Assembly: GCA_027066265.1 (NCBI GenBank) | Contig: JAMOOB010000496.1 | Span: 1-5,258 of the forward strand | Direction: 5' to 3' | Length of the DNA: 5,258 nucleotides | Origin: Desulfurococcales archaeon | GTDB taxonomy: Archaea > Thermoproteota > Thermoprotei_A > Sulfolobales > Ignisphaeraceae | In this document: one piece after another, positions 1 to 5,258 of the stretch | Position numbering within the stretch: the first letter of the stretch is position 1 | How the letters are laid out: each line of letters opens with the position of its first letter | Notes under the pieces: model-generated | Databases searched by the model: none | Told to the model about the DNA's origin: nothing | The model's input: only the letters and a program-made list of their open reading frames with translations | Translations under genes and position numbers: made by a program

Positions 1-20
1 AGGAGGAACGCGATGTTCAA
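1..20 (-). CDS. Start of a truncated downstream gene, possibly the ABC permease (runs off left edge)
   Basis: A reading frame appears to begin at TTG (20-18) and to read M-N-I-A-F-L-L before leaving the window; the last codon is cut, but CTN is Leu whatever follows. Its start overlaps the stop of the 1301-residue protein gene in a TTGA tetranucleotide (20-17), the usual arrangement for translational coupling in archaeal operons. A GGTGA Shine-Dalgarno-like motif lies six bases ahead. The residues visible are hydrophobic, as at the N-terminus of a membrane protein. Because the upstream ATPase needs a transmembrane partner and none is in the window, an FtsX/MacB-like permease is the obvious guess, but seven residues cannot show it. 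The start could also lie further downstream, outside the window. Confidence 0.35.
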
Positions 21-3000
21 GAGGATTCACCGAAAACCTCGCGATGCCTACGTAGGTACCTCCAGATCGCGTACCCTACCACTGCTAAGAACGTCGATAC
101 GGCGAGTATGGGTATTGCGTAGCTACACCAATCGAATCCTTCGAAGCGTGGCGTAGGCGTAGTTTCAACGCTTTGCTGTTCCACCACAACGCTTCTGGAA
201 ACGTTGATCCTACGACCGTACTCATCGAGAAAGCTCGCTACGATCGTAGCCTTCTCGATCCTCTCGCTAACGACTGCACTCAGCTTGAACGTTGTTTCGG
301 TACCGGAATCCAGATCCCCAACCACGTACGTAGCAACGGGCTTACCATTCACGAGAAGCGTTATCGTGAGGCTACGAGCTGTTTCCAGACCTAGGTTCGT
401 AACGGTTCCAACGACGCTGAGCTCCGAACCTCGTTGATAAGCTCGTACCGTCGAGATCTGTACCCATACGAAGGGTTTGACGACCATGGAAACGCTCTGG
501 TTAACCACGTAGCGGTTCCCAGCAGCATCGAAGTATACCAGGGTAACGATTAGGTTCAGCGCCGATGGGCTGATAGCGGTTCCTCCAACGACGTGCATCG
601 GGTTGTAGACGAACTCGATGATCTTCACAACGCTTTGGTTTGGCTCGATCTCGGGTACGTAGATAACGGCTTGCCTCGGGAACGCTACGTAGGTCGTTGG
701 TTGCAGAGCTACGTAGAGGTTGTAGATCGGTCCCTCGATACACGTAATCCTTATCGGAACCTTCGCAACACCGTTAACGAACTCGATCTCTTTCGGAGCC
801 TCGATCTGGATCATCTTAGCGTTCCCAACCGTGGGTAGCTCGATCCTTAGCTCGATCATGCGAAGATTGTTCCACTGATCGACGAAGCTCAGCGAAGCAC
901 GTAGATCCCTACTCCTCGGTGTTCCGAATACGTTCAGAGGTACTACGAAGGCTACGAACTGCCCCCTCCCAACCTCGACAACGTTTGGAGGCAGCATCGT
1001 TGATGAGCTCGCGATGGGTATACCCTTACCTACGTACTGAAGGATCTGCTCAATGTTTTGAGCAGCGATGTAGGGAGGTACGCGTGCCGTAGAGGAGTTG
1101 TCTACCGCGAATCGAAGCTCGGGAGGTAGGTGTAGCTCTAGTACGGGTCCTCTCACCGTTGGGAATCCACGGTTCCTAACCACGATCATCAGCTTAGCTC
1201 CTCGGAACCCGGTGTAGGGTACGGTTCCGAGCCAGCTAGCGTAGACCACGTCTACGAGGTTCCTAGGATCCGTAACCACGATCGAGACGTTCTTCACCTC
1301 CACGATCCTCGTCTTCGATCCTCCCGAACTCAGTACGTAGCTAAGCACAAGCCTTGCATCGTAGGTACCCGGATCAACGTTCTTTACGTTGATGCGGAAC
1401 GCTAGCTCAGCAATGGATAGCGTTGCTATGGGTCCCGAAACGTAGGTACGGCAACCGTAGGGACCACTGCAAGAGAATCCCTTGGGTAGCTCGAGAACGG
1501 CTTCCATCCCCTCCACGGGGTAGGGCCATCGATTCGCTACGGTTACCACGAGCGTAGCGTTGGTTGTGTTGGGGTAGGCATCCCATCCATTGAGCCAGCT
1601 AGACGAAACGATTTCGAGTCCTTCTCCACCAGCGTAGCTAGAGATCGGGAGCGTTATTCGGAATCTCTTCGATACCTCTACGAAGGTTCCGAAGTTCGTG
1701 AAGCGGTACCTAACGACTAGATCGAACGTAGCTATCCCAGGCTTCTCGACCTTGGATAGGTCTAGCCATAGCGTTGCTCTACACACAGCGTTCGGAGCTA
1801 GCCTAGCGCTACACAGAGCTCTACCCTCGATCATCTCGATCGACGCGTTGAGTGGATTCAGCTCGAGCTCGACTCCTTCGACGCCGTACCTACCGACGTT
1901 GATCAGCTCCACGCTTAGCGAAGCCTTTCGCTGCCTCGGATACGCGGGAACCGGTTCCTCAACACCCCAGAACCACGTCAAGGGCTCGATCCGTGGAACG
2001 AACTTGCCTGGATCCTCGACCAGCAACGGGATCTCGAAAACCTTTCTAGAAACCACGGTAGCACCACCGACACGCTTGCCGTAGACTATCGAGAGCTCTA
2101 GGATGTGGATACCGGGAGAAACGTTGCCTAGATCCATAACCACGTCGATCGAACAGCTGGAACCTGAACCAACGCCACCGATACACGTACCGCCAACGCT
2201 ACGAACAACCGCGTCGAATCGAGGCGAAGCGGAGACGTTCATGAAGGTCACGGGCTCGGGACCGAGGTTGATGATGCGTATCGATACGGTTGCGCCCCAC
2301 GCTGTGGGTAGTAGAGGTGCTGGAGTTCCTCCATAGCGAGTCTCTACCCTTCCCAACACGATGTCGGTAACGTTGCTACACGCATCGAGTTCGAGAACCG
2401 TTTCGTAGGTCGCTACGTATCTACAACCCGTTCCGCAGGAGAGCGTTGCCGTGATGCTGAGCTCGAAGCTGGATCTATCCGAAACAACGTCTATTCCTCG
2501 GAACACCAAGGTGAAGCTCGATCCGTACCCAGCTCCAAGGCTCGTCGATACCGTTGCAGAGCTCCTCCCCCTCACCACGGCTCCGCTCAATGGCTTGAGC
2601 TCCGCAACGATGTTCTCGATGACGTCGCTCGACATGCTTAGGAACGTTACGTAGAGCGAAGCACCGTAGCTTCGATTCGAAGCGTATCCACCGCTCCACC
2701 CATAGTCAACGAGCTCGATTTTGAGCCTAGGCTTCACGATCTCTACGCGAGTCGTTAGGATCTGTCTACACCACGCTTCGGCACCTCTGACACTCGCTAG
2801 GTACTCGAGGTCGATGATTATCGTGGCGAGGGTTTCGGTGCTGAACCACGTTCTTACCGTTCCGAGGTCTAGAACTATGGGTTCTCCGTAGCCGTAGACA
2901 CCGCTAAGCGATACGTTCCTACAAGGCTCGCCATCGATGAACGATGCGTTGCTCGGTAGACATACGTAGGCTCTGAGGTACCTAACCGTTGTTGAGGGCT

Positions 3001-3922
3001 TTACTACCTGTAGAACGATCCTCAGATCCATTCCGCTACCCCTCGCGTAGGCGATGCCACGGTTCGAGAAGTATACGTCTCGCAACGCAACTACGTTGCC
3101 GAAGCGTGGTTCGATCGATAGGTTGAGTACGAAGGTCTCGACGAAGCGGTGGATCGATCCATCCCTACCACGAGCCAATCCATCGACTACGAGCTTCGCT
3201 AGGTAGGTACCCGGCACAGCGTACGGATCGATGGAGATCCCCCGAAACGAAACTACGGCTCGCGAACCCCTCGCAATCCCTATCCCGTCGACCACGAGCT
3301 TCGTAGGGTAGAAAGAGCTGGGTAGGTAGAGCTCGGCTACGGCATCGATTACATCGACCGTATCCAGGTTCTGAAGCACAACGAAGAGCGTTAGATCCTC
3401 GCTACCGGGATAGGCATGCGAAGAACTCCACCAGCTCTTCAACACCTCGAGATCGATCCACGGTTCGCGTAGCTCGATGGATAGGATCCACGATAGCGAT
3501 CCCCACCTAGACTCTAAACCCGTTCGATACAGGATCTCGCTCTCGACCTTTACCACGATCTTCGTAGCGTTCTCGTCGATGAGCATGGGGCACGAAACGA
3601 TGTTTATGAATGAGCCCTCTCCATAGCTACCTACGGTCTCGACGAAGCATCTACGCGAAGCGTTCTCGAATACCCCACCTTCGAGAATCGTGAAGGTCGT
3701 AGCAATGCTTAGGATCGTAGCGTTGCCTCGATTCAACAAGGTTAGGTACGTACGTACGTATCGAAGACCTTTCACGGCATGCGTCGAGGTAAGTCCGTAG
3801 TCCACGAGCTTCAAATTCAACTCGTTGGATTGCTGAGCTTCCAGAAGCTGCGAATCGATGGATTGAGCGAGGAAGCTCATCAAGGTCGTCAACACGATGA
3901 GGATCGCTACCAAGCGTCTCAC
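17..3922 (-). CDS. Giant secreted, membrane-anchored COG1361-like protein with about ten Ig-like domains
   Basis: This 1301-residue protein has an N-terminal signal peptide (MRR, then a hydrophobic stretch at 4-19, possible cleavage after Ala19). An ectodomain of roughly 1240 residues follows, then a short TPTP linker (1255-1258), one transmembrane helix (about 1266-1288) and a basic tail (RYLRRHR). The N-terminus would be outside and the tail in the cytoplasm. Residues 36-1035 are eight tandem beta-rich units of about 122 residues. Residues 1036-1150 and 1151-1250 are two further beta domains, the last resembling CARDB/NEW3 folds (VTNLG..., VNGKPV). Eighteen N-X-S/T sequons and several close cysteine pairs fit an extracellular, glycosylated, disulfide-stabilised protein. 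GTG is the start because an in-frame TGA lies just upstream (3937-3935) and GAGGG precedes it by nine bases. Proteins of this class are often filed as 'S-layer domain' proteins and occur beside ABC transporter genes. I infer an extracellular accessory stalk for the transporter; a structural surface protein is the alternative. The exact function is unknown. Confidence 0.93.
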   Translation of the reverse strand: MRRLVAILIVLTTLMSFLAQSIDSQLLEAQQSNELNLKLVDYGLTSTHAVKGLRYVRTYLTLLNRGNATILSIATTFTILEGGVFENASRRCFVETVGSYGEGSFINIVSCPMLIDENATKIVVKVESEILYRTGLESRWGSLSWILSIELREPWIDLEVLKSWWSSSHAYPGSEDLTLFVVLQNLDTVDVIDAVAELYLPSSFYPTKLVVDGIGIARGSRAVVSFRGISIDPYAVPGTYLAKLVVDGLARGRDGSIHRFVETFVLNLSIEPRFGNVVALRDVYFSNRGIAYARGSGMDLRIVLQVVKPSTTVRYLRAYVCLPSNASFIDGEPCRNVSLSGVYGYGEPIVLDLGTVRTWFSTETLATIIIDLEYLASVRGAEAWCRQILTTRVEIVKPRLKIELVDYGWSGGYASNRSYGASLYVTFLSMSSDVIENIVAELKPLSGAVVRGRSSATVSTSLGAGYGSSFTLVFRGIDVVSDRSSFELSITATLSCGTGCRYVATYETVLELDACSNVTDIVLGRVETRYGGTPAPLLPTAWGATVSIRIINLGPEPVTFMNVSASPRFDAVVRSVGGTCIGGVGSGSSCSIDVVMDLGNVSPGIHILELSIVYGKRVGGATVVSRKVFEIPLLVEDPGKFVPRIEPLTWFWGVEEPVPAYPRQRKASLSVELINVGRYGVEGVELELNPLNASIEMIEGRALCSARLAPNAVCRATLWLDLSKVEKPGIATFDLVVRYRFTNFGTFVEVSKRFRITLPISSYAGGEGLEIVSSSWLNGWDAYPNTTNATLVVTVANRWPYPVEGMEAVLELPKGFSCSGPYGCRTYVSGPIATLSIAELAFRINVKNVDPGTYDARLVLSYVLSSGGSKTRIVEVKNVSIVVTDPRNLVDVVYASWLGTVPYTGFRGAKLMIVVRNRGFPTVRGPVLELHLPPELRFAVDNSSTARVPPYIAAQNIEQILQYVGKGIPIASSSTMLPPNVVEVGRGQFVAFVVPLNVFGTPRSRDLRASLSFVDQWNNLRMIELRIELPTVGNAKMIQIEAPKEIEFVNGVAKVPIRITCIEGPIYNLYVALQPTTYVAFPRQAVIYVPEIEPNQSVVKIIEFVYNPMHVVGGTAISPSALNLIVTLVYFDAAGNRYVVNQSVSMVVKPFVWVQISTVRAYQRGSELSVVGTVTNLGLETARSLTITLLVNGKPVATYVVGDLDSGTETTFKLSAVVSERIEKATIVASFLDEYGRRINVSRSVVVEQQSVETTPTPRFEGFDWCSYAIPILAVSTFLAVVGYAIWRYLRRHREVFGESS
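27..31 (-). promoter_or_regulatory. Shine-Dalgarno-like GGTGA for the overlapping downstream gene
   Basis: On the minus strand GGTGA (complementary to the archaeal 16S 3' end, which carries UCACC) sits inside the last codons of the ectodomain gene, six bases before the TTG at 20-18. A second such motif, GAGGT, lies at 40-36. The spacing supports TTG as a real, coupled start, though the motif also encodes Gly-Glu of the upstream protein. Confidence 0.4.
818..3817 (-). repeat. Eight tandem ~122-residue Ig-like repeats within the ectodomain protein
   Basis: The repeat is at protein level, not DNA level. Each unit opens with a beta strand ending in an aromatic anchor: Y42, W165, Y284, Y407, Y530, W650, W776, W897. 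The spacings are 123, 119, 123, 123, 120, 126 and 121, mean about 122. Five to twenty residues later comes a loop, often [A/P]-Y-[P/T/A] (HAYPGS at 169, PAYPRQ at 659, DAYPNT at 781, VPYTGF at 901). A strand of the type L-x-V-x-[VL]-x-N-x-G follows, then a P- or L-rich strand (ELYLP, ELNP, ELP, LHLP). Units 2, 6, 7 and 8 are the most alike; units 1, 3, 4 and 5 have drifted. Unit boundaries are by eye and may be off by about ten residues. Confidence 0.72.
3746..3760. repeat. (GTAC)n microsatellite inside the coding region
   Basis: Fifteen bases of uninterrupted GTAC repeats, 3.75 units, lie within codons for residues 55-59 of the ectodomain protein (Y-V-R-T-Y on the minus strand). The repeat unit is not a multiple of three, so gain or loss of one unit would shift the frame very early and abolish the protein. 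It may equally reflect the general richness of this gene in TACGTA words. Confidence 0.85.
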
Positions 3923-3931
3923 GATATGCCG

Positions 3932-3936
3932 CCCTC
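3932..3936 (-). promoter_or_regulatory. Shine-Dalgarno GAGGG for the ectodomain gene
   Basis: GAGGG on the minus strand lies nine bases before the GTG start and overlaps the in-frame TGA that rules out any upstream start. It supports the non-ATG start at 3922. The ATG at 3939-3937 is in another frame and is not the start. Confidence 0.6.
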
Positions 3937-3956
3937 ATGAAGCTTCCTCGCACACG

Positions 3957-3964
3957 GTATAAAG
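3957..3964 (-). promoter_or_regulatory. TATA box ahead of the ectodomain gene (internal operon promoter)
   Basis: CTTTATAC on the minus strand is a good archaeal TATA element. Its centre is about 38 bases from the GTG start, so a start of transcription about 26 bases downstream, near 3934, would leave a leader of roughly a dozen bases. It lies in the 71-bp gap after the ATPase stop, where no T-rich terminator is visible. The ectodomain gene may therefore be transcribed both by read-through from the ATPase gene and from its own promoter. Confidence 0.55.
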
Positions 3965-3993
3965 CCTTCGATCTTTCCTAGAGATGGAGATGC

Positions 3994-4710
3994 CTAGCGA
4001 GCTGTGTTCACTATGCATCTAGATGGATCCGGTTCGAGAAGATCTACGATCCTACCATCGCGGATCACGAAGATGTCGCGGCAACAGTTCGCGACCTCGG
4101 GGTCGTGGGTAACGATGACTATGGTGTGACCAACCCTATTGAGTTCGAGGAAGGTCTGGACAACGATCTTAGCCGATGTGCGGTCTAGGTTCCCCGTAGG
4201 CTCGTCGGCTAGAATTATGTCTGGAGAGCCAACTATCGCTCTAGCAATCGCTACTCGTTGTTGTTGTCCTCCCGAGAGCTGGTTCGGTCTCTTCCTCAAC
4301 CACGAAGGATCTCCACCAGCTTTCTTCAGAGCCTCCAGAACCATAGCTCTTCTCTTGCTAGGGGGAACTCCTCGGGCAATGAGTGGAAGCTCTATGTTTT
4401 CGTAGACCGTCAACCTGTTTATGAGGTTGAACTGCTGGAATACGAACCCTATCTTACGGTTGCGAATCTTGGCGAGCTCTCGATCGCTTAGCTTAGACAC
4501 GTCGATTCCATCGATCAGCACCAAGCCTTTGGTGGGTCTATCGAGGAGCCCCATGATGTTGAGGAGCGTTGATTTCCCCGATCCCGAGGGACCCATGATC
4601 GCTACCAGATCTCCTCGATAGATCTCTAGATCTATCCCCCTCAGAGCGATGGTTTCAACGCTACCGCTTCGATACACCTTGACGACGTTCCGCAGCTCTA
4701 TCAATGCCAT
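3994..4710 (-). CDS. ABC transporter ATP-binding protein, MacB/LolD/FtsE-like class
   Basis: This complete 238-residue nucleotide-binding protein couples ATP hydrolysis to a membrane permease on the cytoplasmic face. All catalytic motifs are present: Walker A GPSGSGKST (40-48), Q-loop FVFQQFNL (Q92), signature LSGGQQQR (145-152), Walker B ILADE (166-170) with catalytic Glu170, D-loop GNLD (173-176) and switch His202 in VTHD. The sequence around the Q-loop and D-loop (VFQ-FNL, DEPTGNLD) is typical of the MacB/LolD/FtsE group, whose partners are FtsX-like permeases. Length is normal for a free-standing subunit. The start is the ATG at 4710: an in-frame TAG lies at 4743-4741, no other ATG follows it, and GGGGG precedes the ATG by seven bases. 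The stop is TAG (3996-3994). It is probably the first gene of the operon with the ectodomain protein downstream. The substrate cannot be deduced. Oddities are a Cys-Cys pair (209-210) soon after the H-loop and a short C-terminal tail with another Cys (232). Confidence 0.97.
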   Translation of the reverse strand: MALIELRNVVKVYRSGSVETIALRGIDLEIYRGDLVAIMGPSGSGKSTLLNIMGLLDRPTKGLVLIDGIDVSKLSDRELAKIRNRKIGFVFQQFNLINRLTVYENIELPLIARGVPPSKRRAMVLEALKKAGGDPSWLRKRPNQLSGGQQQRVAIARAIVGSPDIILADEPTGNLDRTSAKIVVQTFLELNRVGHTIVIVTHDPEVANCCRDIFVIRDGRIVDLLEPDPSRCIVNTAR

Positions 4711-4762
4711 CGCAGTTCCCCCAGCTCTTCCTCTACGCGTCTACGGAGCCAGCATTCCCCTG

Positions 4763-4770
4763 CTTTATGT
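4763..4770 (-). promoter_or_regulatory. Candidate TATA element for the ABC operon
   Basis: ACATAAAG on the minus strand is the best TATA-like octamer at a useful distance from the ATPase start; transcription would begin near 4740 and give a leader of about 30 bases. The match is weak. The palindromic ATTTAAAT core at 4795-4802 could also serve the minus strand with a leader of about 62 bases. Confidence 0.35.
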
Positions 4771-4788
4771 CTACGTAATCTTTAGACA
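4768..4788. promoter_or_regulatory. Operator-like dyad TGTCTA-N9-TAGACA in the divergent promoter region
   Basis: Perfect six-base arms (4768-4773 and 4783-4788) are separated by nine bases, a 21-bp symmetrical site about two helical turns long, as bound by dimeric winged-helix proteins. It touches the candidate TATA element of the ABC operon and ends seven bases before the padR TATA box, so a bound repressor could affect both promoters. Many PadR operators have TGT/ACA half-sites. Assignment to this PadR is inference, and six-base arms can occur by chance in 110 bp. Confidence 0.4.
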
Positions 4789-4795
4789 GCAAGGA

Positions 4796-4803
4796 TTTAA
4801 ATA
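4796..4803 (+). promoter_or_regulatory. TATA box of the padR-type gene
   Basis: TTTAAATA preceded by purine-rich AAGGA (4791-4795), a plausible BRE, is a strong archaeal promoter core. Transcription would start about 26 bases beyond its centre, near 4825. This is so close to the coding start that the mRNA is either leaderless or has a leader of about ten bases. Confidence 0.7.
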
Positions 4804-4804
4804 G

Positions 4805-4812
4805 CTCTAGAG
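4805..4812. promoter_or_regulatory. 8-bp palindrome CTCTAGAG between the padR TATA box and its start
   Basis: A perfect palindrome immediately downstream of the TATA box, where a bound protein would block initiation. It could be an autoregulatory site, but it is short and CTAG words are common in this window. Confidence 0.25.
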
Positions 4813-4820
4813 ATGTGTGT

Positions 4821-5258
4821 ATGCGGTGTCGCAAAGTGTTCGAGTTAACAAAGGCTAGAGGAGTCCTAAAGTATCTCATCCTCTACGTGTTGGAGAAGGA
4901 ACCTCTGCATGGCTACGGCATAATGAAGAAGTTGGGAGAGGTGCTCGGCGTAGAGTACGAACCTAGCTCTGGCGTTCTCTACCCAACGCTACACGCGTTA
5001 GAGAAGGAGGGTCTGGTAACGTCGAAAGTCGTGGGTAGGAGGAAGGTCTACGAGCTTACGGAAGCTGGTAGGAAGCTGTTGGAGAGCAAGAAGCCCGAGA
5101 TCGAGAGATTCCTATCGAGGACTAGCAGGATATTCAGGCTATTGAAGGAGCTGAAAGTGCTAGACCTACTCAACACCATCATGGGCGTCGAGGACGAAGC
5201 ACTGGATCACCTACCCAAGGAGCTTCGCGACAAGGTAAGGGCTTCGATAGACGAGCTA
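4821..5258 (+). CDS. PadR-family winged-helix transcriptional regulator (3' end outside window)
   Basis: The frame is open from ATG 4821 to the right edge (146 codons, no stop). It has the PadR domain: helices from about residue 14 (LKYLILYVLEKEPLHGYGIM, with the family's HGY at 30-32), a recognition-helix region SSGVLYPTLHALEKEGLV (49-66), and the beta wing GRRKVYELTEAGRKLL (72-87). A helical C-terminal part begins near 88 (KELKVLDLLNTI), as in the dimerisation region of longer PadR proteins. Family members are mostly repressors of neighbouring transport or stress genes and often respond to small hydrophobic ligands. Being divergent from the ABC operon, it most likely controls that operon and itself. 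The start is uncertain: GTG 4836, six bases after GGTGT (4825-4829), suits the predicted transcription start better, and GTG 4815 is also in frame; an upstream TAA (4776-4778) closes the frame. Nine of its twelve arginines use AGA/AGG, with no CGA, whereas the ATPase gene uses CGN and AGR about equally. Confidence 0.93.
   Translation, partial: MRCRKVFELTKARGVLKYLILYVLEKEPLHGYGIMKKLGEVLGVEYEPSSGVLYPTLHALEKEGLVTSKVVGRRKVYELTEAGRKLLESKKPEIERFLSRTSRIFRLLKELKVLDLLNTIMGVEDEALDHLPKELRDKVRASIDEL

Noticed and set aside
47..56. 10-bp palindrome CCTACGTAGG
   Set aside because: Within the transmembrane-segment codons; one of many TACGTA-containing words, no sign of a separate function or terminator.
1..156. 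Plus-strand AGGAGG at 1-6 followed by ATG at 13 and a 47-codon frame
   Set aside because: It lies antisense to the end of the ectodomain gene and the start of the next gene; AGGAGG is the complement of Leu-Leu codons. The frame is short and has no recognisable protein features.
1860..1869. 10-bp palindrome AGCTCGAGCT
   Set aside because: Falls in Glu-Leu codons of the ectodomain gene and is explained by alternating GAG and CTC/CTN codons.
1698..2084. Plus-strand 128-codon open frame
   Set aside because: Antisense shadow of the ectodomain gene, serine/threonine-rich low-complexity product with no domain, and no promoter or ribosome site.
3651..3953. Minus-strand 100-codon frame starting at 3953 across the ectodomain gene start
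   Set aside because: Overlaps the true frame for its whole useful length; the product lacks the signal peptide and beta pattern that make the other frame convincing.
4139..4491. Plus-strand open frames opposite the ATPase gene
   Set aside because: Shadows of a gene whose every ABC motif is intact on the minus strand.
4732..4775. Three direct copies of TCTACG in the divergent gap (4732, 4740, 4770)
   Set aside because: TCTACG and CTACG are common words throughout the window, including coding DNA, so they are not evidence of an operator array.

Overview
The window looks like DNA from a hyperthermophilic archaeon, most likely of the Thermoproteota (crenarchaeal) side. The reasons are archaeal promoter elements (TTTAAATA and CTTTATAC boxes) at the right distance ahead of genes, GTG and probably TTG starts, short leaders, base composition near half G+C, and a gene set typical of that group: a PadR-type regulator, a MacB/LolD-type ABC ATPase and a giant COG1361-like 'S-layer' ectodomain protein. 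I cannot name the genus from sequence alone.

Layout, right to left along the minus strand: an ABC transporter ATPase (4710 to 3994) is followed after 71 bp by a 1301-residue secreted, C-terminally anchored protein (3922 to 17). The TGA stop of that gene overlaps a likely TTG start of a further minus-strand gene (20 downwards), of which only seven codons fall inside the window. The ATPase has no membrane partner in the window, so the truncated gene is a natural candidate for the FtsX/MacB-like permease; this is inference. On the plus strand, a PadR-family winged-helix regulator starts at about 4821 and runs off the right edge without a stop. It is divergent from the ATPase across a gap of about 110 bp (4711-4820).

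That gap holds the regulatory structure: a strong TATA box for padR (4796-4803), a weaker TATA-like element for the ABC operon (4763-4770), a TGTCTA-N9-TAGACA dyad between them (4768-4788) and an 8-bp palindrome just after the padR TATA box (4805-4812). The simplest reading is a PadR-controlled MacB-like ABC system whose extracellular part is a very long stalk of about ten Ig-like domains. The first eight domains repeat with a period of about 122 residues. The protein carries many N-glycosylation sequons and paired cysteines.

No stretch over 300 bp lacks a gene. I saw no tRNA, rRNA, CRISPR array or insertion sequence. The many other open frames are shadows of the coding strand.
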